DNA from: Mesorhizobium shangrilense
GTDB taxonomy: Bacteria; Pseudomonadota; Alphaproteobacteria; Rhizobiales; Rhizobiaceae
Assembly: GCF_028826155.1 (NCBI RefSeq)
Contig: NZ_JAQGPN010000001.1
Span: forward strand, 868,001-932,000
Direction: 5' to 3'
DNA: 64,000 nt
Under the pieces are notes generated by a model. That model was not told the DNA's origin. It searched no databases and worked only from the letters and a program-made list of their open reading frames with translations. The translations under genes were made by a program, and so were the position numbers. Positions 25,369 through 33,972 of this stretch are shown piece by piece; the first letter of the stretch is position 1; each line of letters begins with the position of its first letter.

Positions 25369-25614
25369 ATGAAGACGTCTGCTTTCCTCCTCGCCGCCTT
25401 GCTCGCAATTCCTGGCGCAGCCTTTGCGGGGGACCAGGCTGCCAAGACCTCGCTTCCGCCAAAGCCGGCCGTCGAGCAGAAGGCGGTTCTCGACTACAAG
25501 GCGACAGGTTCAGTGGTCCGGACGGAGCAGTCGACCGCCACGGGCGAAGCGGGCCGGCAAGGTAAGAAGCTCGGCATCGACGTCAGCCCGTGGATCATGC
25601 CGACATACAACTGA
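25369..25614 (+). CDS. Small exported protein, 81 aa, likely TetR-controlled
   Basis: The precursor opens with a signal peptide (MKTSAFLLAALLAIPGAAFA, cleavage before GDQ) and leaves a mature peptide of about 61 residues without cysteine, ending GIDVSPWIMPTYN. No known family is recognised. GGAG precedes ATG 25369. Dense palindromes in its promoter and the adjacent TetR gene suggest it is made only under a specific chemical stress; what it does outside the cytosol is unknown. Confidence 0.65.
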   Translation: MKTSAFLLAALLAIPGAAFAGDQAAKTSLPPKPAVEQKAVLDYKATGSVVRTEQSTATGEAGRQGKKLGIDVSPWIMPTYN

Positions 25615-25721
25615 CATTGTCGAACGTCAGGCGGGCGGCGCGAAACCAGCGCCTCCCTCCATCGATTGTGCGATGCGGAAAATGGGTTGATTGAGCCGTG
25701 GACGCGCTGTAAGCGAAACGC

Positions 25722-26366
25722 ATGACCCATCTGCCGGACCGCCTCCTCACAGGCTATCGGAACTTCATGACCGGGCGCTATCAGTCCGAGAGTTCCCGCT
25801 ATCGAAGTCTGGCGCGAGAGGGCCAAAAGCCGGAGATCATGGTCGTCGCGTGCTGCGATTCCAGGGCAGCGCCCGAGACCATCTTCGACGTCGGGCCCGG
25901 CGAACTCTTCGTGTTGCGAAACGTCGCCAATCTGGTGCCGCCCTACGAGCCGGACGGCGAGTATCACTCGACTTCGGCTGCCCTCGAATTTGCAGTGCAG
26001 AGCCTCAAGGTCCGCAATATCGTGGTGATGGGCCATGGCCGCTGCGGCGGCATAAAGGCCGCGCTTGCCCCGGAATCGGAGCCCCTTTCGCCCGGAGACT
26101 TCATCGGCAAATGGATGAGTCTGGTCGCGCCTTCGGCCGACGCGGTGTCGAAGAACACAATGATGACGGCGACCGAGCGCCAGACCGCGCTGGAACGCAT
26201 CTCGATCCGCTTCTCGATCGCCAACCTGAGGACTTTTCCGTGCGTGCGCATTCTCGAGGAGAAGGGCAAGCTCTCGCTCCACGGCGCCTGGTTCGACATC
26301 TCGACCGGAGAGCTGTGGGTCATGAACCGCCAGACCGGCGACTTCGAACGGCCCGATATAGGCTGA
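25722..26366 (+). CDS. Beta-class carbonic anhydrase
   Basis: This 214-residue enzyme hydrates CO2 to bicarbonate in the cytosol. Zinc ligands are seen in order: Cys in ACCDSRAAPETIFD (near 43), His and Cys in VVMGHGRCGGIKAAL (near 102-105), with the Asp-Arg dyad of CDSR. The segments FVLRNVANLVPPYEPDG and STSAALEFAVQSLKV are also typical of beta-class enzymes. Length is normal. It stands alone, downstream of the TetR-linked gene. It may supply bicarbonate for carboxylases at ambient CO2, as in other bacteria. Confidence 0.95.
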   Translation: MTHLPDRLLTGYRNFMTGRYQSESSRYRSLAREGQKPEIMVVACCDSRAAPETIFDVGPGELFVLRNVANLVPPYEPDGEYHSTSAALEFAVQSLKVRNIVVMGHGRCGGIKAALAPESEPLSPGDFIGKWMSLVAPSADAVSKNTMMTATERQTALERISIRFSIANLRTFPCVRILEEKGKLSLHGAWFDISTGELWVMNRQTGDFERPDIG

Positions 26367-26441
26367 ACTGTCTGCTGGCAGAGGAACGGGCCGGCATCGC
26401 TGCAGGCCCGACCTGTTATCGGCGATAAGCGTGCTGCGGCC

Positions 26442-26867
26442 TTAGGCCAGCCTGGCGTCCAGCGTCACCTCGATGGCGCCAAGCGCCTTCGACACCGGGC
26501 AGCCGGCCTTGGCCTTCTCGGCCAGCTCCTTGAACTTGGCCGCGTCGAGGCCGGGAACGGTTCCCACCAGCGTCAGCGCGCTCTTGGTGATGCCGGTGCC
26601 CGGGATGAGCGTCACCGCGGCCTTGGCGTCGAGTTTCTCTGCGGGGGTGCCGTTTTCCGCCAGGAAGTGCGAAAGCTGCATGGCGAAGCAGCTGGCATGC
26701 GCCGCTGCGATAAGCTCTTCCGGATTTGTGCCCGACTTTCCGCTCTCGTCCTCGAACCGCATCTTGAAGGAATAGGGCTGGCTCTTGAACACCCCGCTTT
26801 GGAGGTCGATCGTGCCGGACCCTTCCTTGAGCGTGCCCTTCCAGACGGCTGAAGCTGTGCGATCCAT
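26442..26867 (-). CDS. osmC: OsmC-family peroxiredoxin
   Basis: OsmC reduces organic hydroperoxides with a two-cysteine mechanism. The 141-residue length is typical. The peroxidatic Cys is in AAAHASCFAMQLSHFL near residue 59 and the resolving Cys in AEKAKAGCPVSKALGA near 124, with the family Arg in FKMRFEDESGKSGTNPEEL. It is monocistronic; no OhrR-type regulator gene lies beside it, which favours OsmC (stress-induced) over Ohr. Confidence 0.92.
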   Translation of the reverse strand: MDRTASAVWKGTLKEGSGTIDLQSGVFKSQPYSFKMRFEDESGKSGTNPEELIAAAHASCFAMQLSHFLAENGTPAEKLDAKAAVTLIPGTGITKSALTLVGTVPGLDAAKFKELAEKAKAGCPVSKALGAIEVTLDARLA

Positions 26868-27020
26868 GAGTATCTCCTTGGTTGTCGAAAACCGGGCCGG
26901 CGCCTGACAGATAGAGGCCGGCGATAGGGGGAACTATAGCGCGCCACGCGTGCCGTTCCATGGCCCAATTATCGGGAGGCGCAGCCGACGCCACGCCGGG
27001 ATGTCCTGCTCGCTTCGGCC

Positions 27021-27635
27021 CTACGACCGCGCGGCGATCGCTGCCGCCGCTCCCGCCATCGTGCCGGCGCTGATACGGTTGGCGATGCGCATGGCGCGCG
27101 GGCTGCGGATCAGCCGCCGCGCCTGCGCCGCCGCGAGCACCCAGGTGCAGTCGATGGCGATGAGCACCAGCGCCATGGTCAGCGTCAGCTCGGCCCATCC
27201 GACGACCGTCACGCTGGTCAAGTCGATGATCGTCGGCAGCAGGGCGAGATAGAACATCATGATCTTCGGATTGCCGAGCGTGACGGCCATGCCGGTCAGG
27301 AACAGCTTCATCGGCGAATCCTCGCGCGGCAACTCGCTCTCGCTCACCGCGACCGGCGCCGTCCACATCTTCCAGGCGAGATAGACGAGATAGGCGATAC
27401 CAGCCCACTTCACGGCGACGAAGACGATGTGGAAGGTCTGCGCGATATAGGCCAGCCCGAACACCGCCAGCGACAGCCAGATCGCCTCACCGATCCACAT
27501 GGCCATCAGGAAGGGCAGCACGTCGCGAAAACCCTTGGAGATGACGCGGGCGACGAGCGCCGCGATGGAGGGGCCAGGCGAGCCCGCCGCGACCAGCAGC
27601 GCGCCGGCGAAGATCAGGAGAGAGGACAGTTCCAT
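27021..27635 (-). CDS. LysE/RhtB-family amino acid exporter
   Basis: A 204-residue inner-membrane protein with six predicted helices. The signature GSPGPSIAALVARVISKGFRD (residues 18-38) and a central GMAVTLGNPKIMMFYLALLP are the family hallmarks. Members export amino acids such as lysine, arginine, homoserine or threonine, but specificity cannot be read from sequence. ATG 27635 is preceded by GGAAAGG. It is divergent from the GATase-like gene at 27862. Confidence 0.9.
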   Translation of the reverse strand: MELSSLLIFAGALLVAAGSPGPSIAALVARVISKGFRDVLPFLMAMWIGEAIWLSLAVFGLAYIAQTFHIVFVAVKWAGIAYLVYLAWKMWTAPVAVSESELPREDSPMKLFLTGMAVTLGNPKIMMFYLALLPTIIDLTSVTVVGWAELTLTMALVLIAIDCTWVLAAAQARRLIRSPRAMRIANRISAGTMAGAAAAIAARS

Positions 27636-27861
27636 GGACGGCCTTTCCTTCCGTGTCGCGATCCCGAGGCCAAGCTCTACCACAAGTCCGCACGTTTCGC
27701 GCACTCCGGGTCGCCGCTGTTGCTGGATTTCGTAGGTCCAGCGACACGCGGCTCTCGACAGCTTGGGTTTGGCGGGCTGCAATGCAAGGATGCCCGAGCC
27801 TGGAGTTCGGGCACGCCGCGACGGCGATCGGCGGCGGGAACATGGAGAGGGGAGTTCTCGA

Positions 27862-28632
27862 ATGGCGAAGAAGAAGGTCCTGCTTGCAGGCGAATCCTGG
27901 GTGTCGACGTCGACGCACATCAAGGGCTTCGACCAGTTTCCGACGGTCACCTACCACACCGGCGCCGACACTTTGCTCGAAGCGTTGAAGACGTCGGCCT
28001 TCGACGTGACCTTCATGCCCGCGCATGAGGCGCAGCGCGCCTTCCCGCAGACGATGGAGGCCTTGTCGGCCTATGACGCGGTCGTGCTGTCGGACCTCGG
28101 GGCGAACACGCTGCTGCTTCATCCGGACACCTGGATCCATTCGAAGCCGACGCCGAACCGCCTGCGTCTGCTGCGCGACTATGTGCATGCCGGCGGTGGC
28201 CTGCTGATGTTCGGCGGCTACTACAGCTTCCAGGGCATCAACGGCGGCGCGCGCTATCGCAAGACCCCGGTCGAGGACGTGCTGCCGGTTTCATGCCTGC
28301 CCGTGGACGATCGGGTCGAGGTCCCGGAGGGTTTCACGCCGGTCGTCGGCGGACCGTCAGACCACCCGATCCTGCGCGGGCTCGGCGCCGACTGGCCGAT
28401 CCTGCTCGGCTTCAACGAGGTCGCCGTGAAGGACGGCGCCGAGGTGCTCGCGACCGTCTCGTCCGACTACGGCTCGCTGCCGCTGCTGGTGACGGGGCGG
28501 TCTGGCAAGGGCCGCACCGTCGCATGGACTTCCGATGTCGGGCCGCACTGGCTGCCGCCGCAGTCCTCCGCCTGGGACGGCTATCCAAGACTGTTCGGGC
28601 AGATGCTCGCCTGGGCGACGGGCGACGACTGA
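27862..28632 (+). CDS. Glutamine amidotransferase-like (ThuA-fold) protein
   Basis: The 256-residue product belongs to the GATase1-like group (PF07090). Key segments are KKKVLLAGESWVSTSTHIKG (residues 3-22), AYDAVVLSDLGANTLLLHPD near 72, LRDYVHAGGGLLMFGGYYSF near 106, and the C-terminal GRTVAWTSDVGPHWLPP. Members occur near sugar-catabolism genes and often act with sugar-acid pathways; no nucleophilic Cys in the usual GATase elbow is obvious, so a non-amidotransferase role (ThuA-like sugar utilisation) is likely. It precedes a repeat and then the FCD regulator/dehydratase/ABC operon, which may be its functional partner. Confidence 0.75.
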   Translation: MAKKKVLLAGESWVSTSTHIKGFDQFPTVTYHTGADTLLEALKTSAFDVTFMPAHEAQRAFPQTMEALSAYDAVVLSDLGANTLLLHPDTWIHSKPTPNRLRLLRDYVHAGGGLLMFGGYYSFQGINGGARYRKTPVEDVLPVSCLPVDDRVEVPEGFTPVVGGPSDHPILRGLGADWPILLGFNEVAVKDGAEVLATVSSDYGSLPLLVTGRSGKGRTVAWTSDVGPHWLPPQSSAWDGYPRLFGQMLAWATGDD

Positions 28633-28673
28633 ACGAGGTCGGACGGCGGGAGGGAGCGGTCCCCAAGGCAGTC

Positions 28674-28848
28674 GCTTGAAAGGCTCGCCCGGACGTACCT
28701 CCACCCCTACCCCTCCCCACAAGGGGGAGGGGGACGTGTTTGCCACCGTGCCCGGCCAAGATCATCGACGTTGCGCGCGGGACAAAGGCGCGGCAGGGCC
28801 CCCTCCCCCTTGTGGGGAGGGGTAGGGGTGGGGGTATTCGCTTCAAGC
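28674..28848. repeat. Intergenic palindromic repeat, family B copy 1
   Basis: The 175-bp element is bounded by GCTTGAA and TTCAAGC with long inner arms CCCCTCCCCACAAGGGGGAG and its complement. The central segment (TTTGCCACCGTGCCCGGCCA and following) is shared, in reverse orientation, with the copy at 45415-45610. It fills the gap 28633-28962 between the GATase-like gene and the FCD regulator gene. Confidence 0.85.
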
Positions 28849-28922
28849 CATCGCCCTGGAGCGGTTCTCCCTCCGCTTGACAGGTCCGCGAAATTGCTCG
28901 CCTATGTACAGTTGTGCTCAAA

Positions 28923-28935
28923 CCTGTCCTACAGG
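28923..28935. promoter_or_regulatory. Short palindrome upstream of the FCD regulator
   Basis: CCTGTCCTACAGG has five-base arms and a three-base centre, 27 bases before the GTG start of the regulator gene. It may be an autoregulatory FCD site, but the arms are short and there is only one copy. Confidence 0.35.
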
Positions 28936-28962
28936 ATTGGGCGCTCTGCACGGGAGGGCAGA

Positions 28963-29673
28963 GTGCAGCAGGCTCCGGAGGAGACGAGCCGCAGCCTGGT
29001 CAGCCAGGCCATCGGCGCCATCACGCAGCACATGCGCGCCCACGACCTCGGGCCGGGCGACCGGCTGCCGAGCGAATCCCAGCTGTCGCGCGAGATGGGA
29101 GTGTCCCGCACAGTGGTGCGCGAAGCATTCCGCTCGCTCGCCGCGATGCGCCTCATCGAACTCAGCGCGGGCAAACGCGCCGTCATCGCCGAACTGGACT
29201 ACGGCGTCATGTCGCCCGTCATCGAGCATGGCGTGCAGACCGAGCAGATCTCGATCCAGCAGATCTACGACGTGCGGCGCACCATCGAGATGCGCACCGC
29301 GGCGCTGGCGTCGCTGCGAAGGTCCGAAGACGAGAGCGCCCGCATCCTTGCCCACACGGAAGGAATGCGCGCCAATTTCGAGAACCTCCCGGCGCTGATG
29401 GAACACGACCTCGCCTTCCACTTGGAAATCGCCAAGGCGGCGAGGAACCCCGTCTTCACGCTGATCGTCGGCGCGTTCGACGGCGTGACGCGGCAGACCT
29501 GGCCGATCGGCTGGCGCAGCCGCAGCCGTGTCGAGGACCAGTTGGCCATGATCGACCTCCACCGCGAACTGGCCGAGGCGATCGCCGCAGGCGACCCGGC
29601 CCGGGCGCAGGACCTGATGGCGAAGCACTTCGACCGCAGCGTCAAGGCGCTCGTCGACGCGGGCATGGCATGA
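28963..29673 (+). CDS. GntR-family regulator, FadR/FCD subgroup
   Basis: A 236-residue regulator starting at GTG 28963, supported by GGGAGGGCAGA just upstream. Winged helix: SQAIGAITQHMRAHDLGPGDRLPSESQLSREMGVSRTVVREAFRSL (residues 15-60). FCD domain: IYDVRRTIEMRTAALA, MEHDLAFHLEIAKAARNPVF and a later IDLHRELAEAIAAGD with the His/Asp metal-site positions. The gene leads an operon with a dehydratase (10 bases on) and a sugar-type ABC importer, so it should respond to the sugar or sugar acid used by that operon. Confidence 0.9.
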   Translation: MQQAPEETSRSLVSQAIGAITQHMRAHDLGPGDRLPSESQLSREMGVSRTVVREAFRSLAAMRLIELSAGKRAVIAELDYGVMSPVIEHGVQTEQISIQQIYDVRRTIEMRTAALASLRRSEDESARILAHTEGMRANFENLPALMEHDLAFHLEIAKAARNPVFTLIVGAFDGVTRQTWPIGWRSRSRVEDQLAMIDLHRELAEAIAAGDPARAQDLMAKHFDRSVKALVDAGMA

Positions 29674-29683
29674 GGGCGCCGCG

Positions 29684-30880
29684 ATGAAGATCTCCCGGAT
29701 CGAGACCATCCGCATCGACGAGCGCCCGAACCTGCTCTGGGTCCGCGTCCACACCGACGAGGGGCTGGTCGGACTGGGCGAGACCTTCTTCATGGCCGAG
29801 ACGGTGGAGACCTACATCCACGAGTTCGTCGCGCCACGGGTCATCGGCCGCGACCCGATGCAGATCGACCTCCTGGCTTCCGACCTGACCGGCTATCTTG
29901 GCTTCCGCTCGACCGGCGCGGAGATGCGCGGCAATTCCGCCTTCGACATCGCGCTGTGGGATCTGTTCGGCAAGGCAACCGGGCAGCCCATCGCGCAACT
30001 GCTGGGCGGCTTCAGCCGGCAGGAGATCCGCACCTACAACACCTGCGCTGGCACCGAGTACATCAAGGAGGCGACCGGCCAGCAGGCGGCAAACTTCGGG
30101 CTCGGGAACAAGGGTTCCTACGACGACCTCAACGGCTTCCTTCACCGCGCCGACGAGCTTGCGCAGTCGCTGCTCGACGAAGGCACCACGGCGATGAAAA
30201 TCTGGCCGTTCGACATGGCGGCCGAGAAGACGCGCGGCCAGTACATATCGAGCGCCGACCTGAAGGCTGCCCTCAAGCCGTTCGAGAAGATCCGCAAGGC
30301 CGTCGGAGACCGCATGGACATCATGGTCGAGTTCCATTCGCTGTGGCAGCTCCTGCCGGCGATGGAGATCGCGCGCGAGCTGGCTCAGTTCCGGACCTTC
30401 TGGCACGAGGACCCGATCCGCATGGACAGCCTTTCCAGCCTCAAGCGCTACGCGGAGGCCTCGCGCGCGCCCATCTGCGCCTCCGAGACGCTGGGCTCGC
30501 GCTGGGCCTTCCGCGACCTGCTGGAAACCGGCGCCGCCGGCATCGTCATGCTCGACGTCAGCTGGTGCGGCGGCCTCTCGGAAGCGCGCAAGATCGCCGC
30601 CATGGCCGAGGCCTGGCACCTGCCTGTGGCGCCGCACGACTGCACGGGACCTGTCGTGCTGTGCGCCTCCACGCACCTGTCGCTGAATGCGCCCAACGCG
30701 CTGGTGCAGGAGAGCGTACGCGCCTTCTACCGCACTTGGTACCGCGACCTGGTGACGGCCCTGCCCGAGGTGCGGAACGGCATGATCACCGTGCCGCCCG
30801 GCCCCGGGCTCGGCATGGAATTGAATCCGGAGATGGACAGGCTCTTCAGCGTCCGTCGACGATCAAGCGAGGCCACCTGA
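29684..30880 (+). CDS. Enolase-superfamily dehydratase (mandelate racemase/muconate lactonizing type)
   Basis: A 398-residue member of the MR/MLE group, probably an acid-sugar dehydratase. Capping domain at residues 1-125, then the barrel with TTAMKIWPFD (catalytic-side Lys 172), metal ligands Glu 216 (MVEFHS), Glu 242 (HEDPIR) and Glu 268 (ASETLG), and general base His 318 (APHDCTGP). The residue pattern suits dehydration of an aldonic or uronic acid rather than muconate cycloisomerisation. It lies between an FCD regulator and an ABC importer and most likely acts on the imported compound, giving a 2-keto-3-deoxy acid. Confidence 0.85.
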   Translation: MKISRIETIRIDERPNLLWVRVHTDEGLVGLGETFFMAETVETYIHEFVAPRVIGRDPMQIDLLASDLTGYLGFRSTGAEMRGNSAFDIALWDLFGKATGQPIAQLLGGFSRQEIRTYNTCAGTEYIKEATGQQAANFGLGNKGSYDDLNGFLHRADELAQSLLDEGTTAMKIWPFDMAAEKTRGQYISSADLKAALKPFEKIRKAVGDRMDIMVEFHSLWQLLPAMEIARELAQFRTFWHEDPIRMDSLSSLKRYAEASRAPICASETLGSRWAFRDLLETGAAGIVMLDVSWCGGLSEARKIAAMAEAWHLPVAPHDCTGPVVLCASTHLSLNAPNALVQESVRAFYRTWYRDLVTALPEVRNGMITVPPGPGLGMELNPEMDRLFSVRRRSSEAT

Positions 30881-30919
30881 CCGGGAGGGTCGGCGGCCAA
30901 AACACAAGTGGAGGAGAGC

Positions 30920-31903
30920 ATGAAGAGACTGTTTGCAGTACTTGTCGCCTGCACCGCACTGGCCGGAGGAGCGCCGACCCCGGCAAGCGCGCAGGAACCG
31001 ATGAACATCGTGTTCACGCACCATTCGTCGGCCTCAAACCCGTTCTGGCAGGCGGTGAAGAAGGGCTTCGACGACGCCTGCGCCAAGCTCCAGGCCAATT
31101 GCCAGATGATCTTCACCCAGACCGAAGGCTCGATCGAGCAGCAGTCGGCCAACATGCTGGCCGCGCTGGCGGGCAAGCCCGATGCGCTGATCACCTCGAT
31201 CGTCGACAACAACGCCTTCGACCAGATCATCGCCGACGCCCGCGCCGCCGGCGTCACCGTCATCGCCTCCAACGTCGACGACACCGAAGGTGCTGCCGGC
31301 AATGCCCGCCAGGCCTTCATCGGCCAGGGTTTCATCCCTGCCGGCTATGAGCTCGGGAAGAAGATGTCCGAGTTCTTCCCGAAGGAGGGCAAGATCAAGG
31401 CGCTCGTCGGCGTCTCGGCGCCCGGCCAGAACTGGTCGGAACAGCGCGCCGCCGGCGTCATGAAGTTCCTCGAGGAGTACAAGGCGGCGAACAGCGGCCG
31501 CGAGGTGGTGATCGAGCGTCTCGACACCGGCACGGACGGCGCCGTCGTGGCCGACCGCGTCGGCGCCTATCTGGCCGCCAATCCGGACACCACGGTCTAT
31601 TTCGACACCGGCCTGTGGCACGCCTATGTGGCGCAGGTGCTCGTCGACCGAGGCGTCGAGCCCGGCAAGGTGCTGATGGGCGGATTCGACATCGTCGCCG
31701 AGGTGCTGCAGCAGATGGAAGCCGGCTACATCCAGGTCCAGGTCGACCAGCAGCCCTACATGCAGGGCTTCATGCCGGTCATGGAGGCGTACCTCACCAA
31801 GACCGTCGGCCTGCTGCCGGCCGACATCGACACCGGCAAGGGCATCATCGTCAAGGAAGACGTGCCGAAGCTGATGGAACTCGCCAAGCAGGGCGTGCGG
31901 TAG
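30920..31903 (+). CDS. Sugar ABC importer periplasmic binding protein (CUT2 type)
   Basis: A 327-residue precursor with signal peptide (MKRLFAVLVACTALAGGAPT, cleavage near ASAQ). The mature protein is a Peripla_BP_4-type fold: IVFTHHSSASNPFWQAVKKG, QQSANMLAALAGKPDALITS, GVTVIASNVDDTEGAAGNAR, FIGQGFIPAGYELGKKM and GKVLMGGFDIVAEVLQQM. ATG 30920 has GGAGGAGAGC upstream. It is followed by a family A repeat and then permease and ATPase genes. The operon context (FCD regulator, dehydratase) points to a hexose, pentose or acid sugar. Confidence 0.9.
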   Translation: MKRLFAVLVACTALAGGAPTPASAQEPMNIVFTHHSSASNPFWQAVKKGFDDACAKLQANCQMIFTQTEGSIEQQSANMLAALAGKPDALITSIVDNNAFDQIIADARAAGVTVIASNVDDTEGAAGNARQAFIGQGFIPAGYELGKKMSEFFPKEGKIKALVGVSAPGQNWSEQRAAGVMKFLEEYKAANSGREVVIERLDTGTDGAVVADRVGAYLAANPDTTVYFDTGLWHAYVAQVLVDRGVEPGKVLMGGFDIVAEVLQQMEAGYIQVQVDQQPYMQGFMPVMEAYLTKTVGLLPADIDTGKGIIVKEDVPKLMELAKQGVR

Positions 31904-31912
31904 AACCACGAT

Positions 31913-32045
31913 CGCCCCCTCCACCGCCTGCGGCGGTCCCCCTCCCCCGCTGCGCAGGGGAGGAGCCGCGGCGGTACCGCTGGCACAACCTGGATCCTCC
32001 CCCGTTTTCGGGGGAGGGGGACCGCCGCAGGCGGTGGAGGGGGCG
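31913..32045. repeat. Intergenic palindromic repeat, family A copy 2 (between binding-protein and permease genes)
   Basis: The 133-bp element is bounded by CGCCCCCTCCACCGCCTGCG and the matching complement, starting 10 bases after the binding-protein stop codon. The inner core carries ACCTGGATCCTCCCCC, the reverse complement of the core in copies 1 and 3, so this copy is inverted. It would form a long stem in the transcript between the first transporter gene and the rest. Confidence 0.85.
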
Positions 32046-32093
32046 ACCCTTCACATCCCGGCGGAGACACTCCTCCCCTAGCCCGGAGCCTTC

Positions 32094-33074
32094 ATGAAGC
32101 GCCTCATGAAAATCTACCTGGAGAAGCCGGAACTCGCCGCTGTGGTGTTCCTGCTGCTCCTGCTCATCGTCTTCCAGTTCCGTTCGAACGGTGTGTTCCT
32201 CAGCACGCAGAACCTGCGCGGCATGCTGGGCCTGCTGCCTGAGATGGGGCTGGTCGCCATCGGCGTGACCCTCCTGATGATCTGCGGGGAGTTCGACCTT
32301 TCGGTCGGCTCGGTTTTCGCGCTGACCCCGATGACGATGGCGGTGCTGCTTGCCGCCGGCGTGCCCTTCGCCTCCGCCTTTGCCGCCGGCCTCGTCGTTG
32401 CGCTTCTCGTCGGCTTCGTCAACGGCTTCATCACCATCAAATTCGCCATACCGAGCTTCATCACCACGCTCGGCATGATGTTCGTCGCGCGTTCGCTCAC
32501 CGTCGTGATCTCGGGCGGATTCCCACCGCTGATTCCGGCGAACGCGCTGCCCAAATGGCTCTTCACCATCTATGTCGGGCCGGGCGAGCTGTTCCGCATG
32601 TCCTTCTTCTGGTTCCTCGCCATCGCGATCCTGGTGTCGATGCTGATGTCGCGCACCAATTTCGGCAACTGGGTGCGCGCGACAGGCGGCTTCCTGCCGG
32701 CCGCGCAGTCGATGGGCATCCCGACGGCGCGCGTGAAGATCGCCTGCTTCATGATCTGCTCGCTGCTCGTCGGCTTCGCAGGCACCATCCAGGTCATGCG
32801 CCTCGGCGCGCCGCTGCCGTCGATCGGCGAGGGGCTGGAGCTGCAGGCGGTGGCGGCCGCCGTGATCGGCGGCACCTCGCTGATGGGCGGCGTCGGCACG
32901 ATCCTCGGCGGCATCGTGGGCGCCGTCCTCATCCGCGTCATCGACAACGGCCTTGTGCTGTCCCAGGTCGACGCCAACTGGTTCAAGATGGCGATCGGCC
33001 TGCTGACCATCTTCGCCGTGGTGGTGAACGCGTGGATGCGCAAGCGGGCCCGCGCGATCAAGGTGGAGACCTAG
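32094..33074 (+). CDS. Sugar ABC importer permease (CUT2 type)
   Basis: This 326-residue inner-membrane protein has about nine hydrophobic helices. The family signature LLMICGEFDLSVGSVFALTP lies near residue 60, with IPSFITTLGMMFVARSL near 118 and LELQAVAAAVIGGTSLMGGVGTILGG near 248. A single permease gene in the operon implies a homodimeric channel. It ends directly against the ATPase gene (33074/33075), so the two are translationally linked. Confidence 0.92.
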   Translation: MKRLMKIYLEKPELAAVVFLLLLLIVFQFRSNGVFLSTQNLRGMLGLLPEMGLVAIGVTLLMICGEFDLSVGSVFALTPMTMAVLLAAGVPFASAFAAGLVVALLVGFVNGFITIKFAIPSFITTLGMMFVARSLTVVISGGFPPLIPANALPKWLFTIYVGPGELFRMSFFWFLAIAILVSMLMSRTNFGNWVRATGGFLPAAQSMGIPTARVKIACFMICSLLVGFAGTIQVMRLGAPLPSIGEGLELQAVAAAVIGGTSLMGGVGTILGGIVGAVLIRVIDNGLVLSQVDANWFKMAIGLLTIFAVVVNAWMRKRARAIKVET

Positions 33075-33806
33075 ATGACCGCCCCCATCATCGAGATCCG
33101 GAACCTGCAGAAGTGGTACTCGGGCGTCCACGCGCTCAAGAACGTCTCGCTCGACATCTACCCCAACGAGGCGCTCGGGCTCGTCGGCGACAATGGCGCC
33201 GGCAAGTCGACGCTGATCAACATCCTCTCCGGCACGCAGCGGGCGGACGGCGGCGAGATCAGGATGGAAGGCACGCCGGTCGACTTCGCCAACCCGCGCG
33301 AGGCGATGGAGCGCGGCATAGAAACGATCTACCAGTACAACTCGATGGTGCCGACCATGACGATTGCGCGCAACGTCTTCATCGGCCGCGAGCCGGTGAA
33401 GGCGTCGCTGTTCGGCATCGGCATCCTCGACCAGAAGAAGATGCGCGAGGAAAGCGTCAGGGCGATCGCCGACGTCGACCTTCACCTGCGTTCGCCGGAC
33501 GCCCTTGTCGGCGAACTGTCAGGCGGCCAGCGGCAGGGCGTTGCGATCGCGCGCGCAATGCACTTCAAGTCGAAGGTGATGATCCTGGACGAGCCGACCA
33601 ATCACCTGTCGGTGAAGGAGACCAACAAGGTGATCGGCTTCGTGCGCGGGCTGAAGGCGCAGAAGATCACCGGCGTCTTCATCAGCCACAACATGCACCA
33701 CGTCTTCGACTGCTGCGACCGCGTCGTCGCCATGGCGCGCGGCGAGATCGTGCTCGACAAGCGCATCGAGGACACCAACATCGACGAAGTGCACGGGGTG
33801 CTGTGA
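33075..33806 (+). CDS. Sugar ABC importer ATPase, single nucleotide-binding domain
   Basis: The 243-residue subunit contains one ABC domain: Walker [16 protein letters not shown] near residue 36, signature ELSGGQRQGVAIARAM near 145, Walker B VMILDEPTNHLSVKE near 168 and a switch His in GVFISHNMHHVF. CUT2 ATPases usually carry two fused domains, so this operon uses the shorter form seen in FrcA-like fructose importers, working as a homodimer. It is the last gene before a repeat and the convergent aldolase gene. Confidence 0.92.
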   Translation: MTAPIIEIRNLQKWYSGVHALKNVSLDIYPNEALGLVGDNGAGKSTLINILSGTQRADGGEIRMEGTPVDFANPREAMERGIETIYQYNSMVPTMTIARNVFIGREPVKASLFGIGILDQKKMREESVRAIADVDLHLRSPDALVGELSGGQRQGVAIARAMHFKSKVMILDEPTNHLSVKETNKVIGFVRGLKAQKITGVFISHNMHHVFDCCDRVVAMARGEIVLDKRIEDTNIDEVHGVL

Positions 33807-33815
33807 TGAGGCGCC

Positions 33816-33961
33816 TTTCCTCTCCCTCACGAAGTGGGGGAGAGGTGTCGAGGGCTTCAGCCCGAGACGGAGAGGGGGGCCTTCTTCGTCTCAAGCGGCG
33901 GCGTCCCCCTCTCCGCTTCGCTTCGCTCAGCACCTCTCCCCCACTTCGTGGGGGCGAGGAT
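33816..33961. repeat. GC-rich palindromic repeat, family C copy 1 (convergent gene ends)
   Basis: Outer arms CTCTCCCTCACGAAGTGGGG and CACCTCTCCCCCACTTCGTG can pair, with inner GAGGGCTTCAGCCC and CTCCGCTTCG pieces. It sits between the stops of the ABC ATPase gene and the convergent aldolase gene, where it could end transcription from both sides. Related blocks occur at 37977-38109 and 48147-48296. Confidence 0.75.
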
Positions 33962-33972
33962 GGGCGATGGCT

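Noticed and set aside
28674..28848. CRISPR-like or transposon origin for the palindromic repeats
   Set aside because: There are no regularly spaced direct repeats, no cas genes and no transposase in the window. They are single intergenic palindromes.
31851..33485. Long minus-strand open frame across the permease and ATPase genes
   Set aside because: It is antisense to genes with intact ABC motifs, its product is a low-complexity charged sequence, and it runs through a palindromic repeat.
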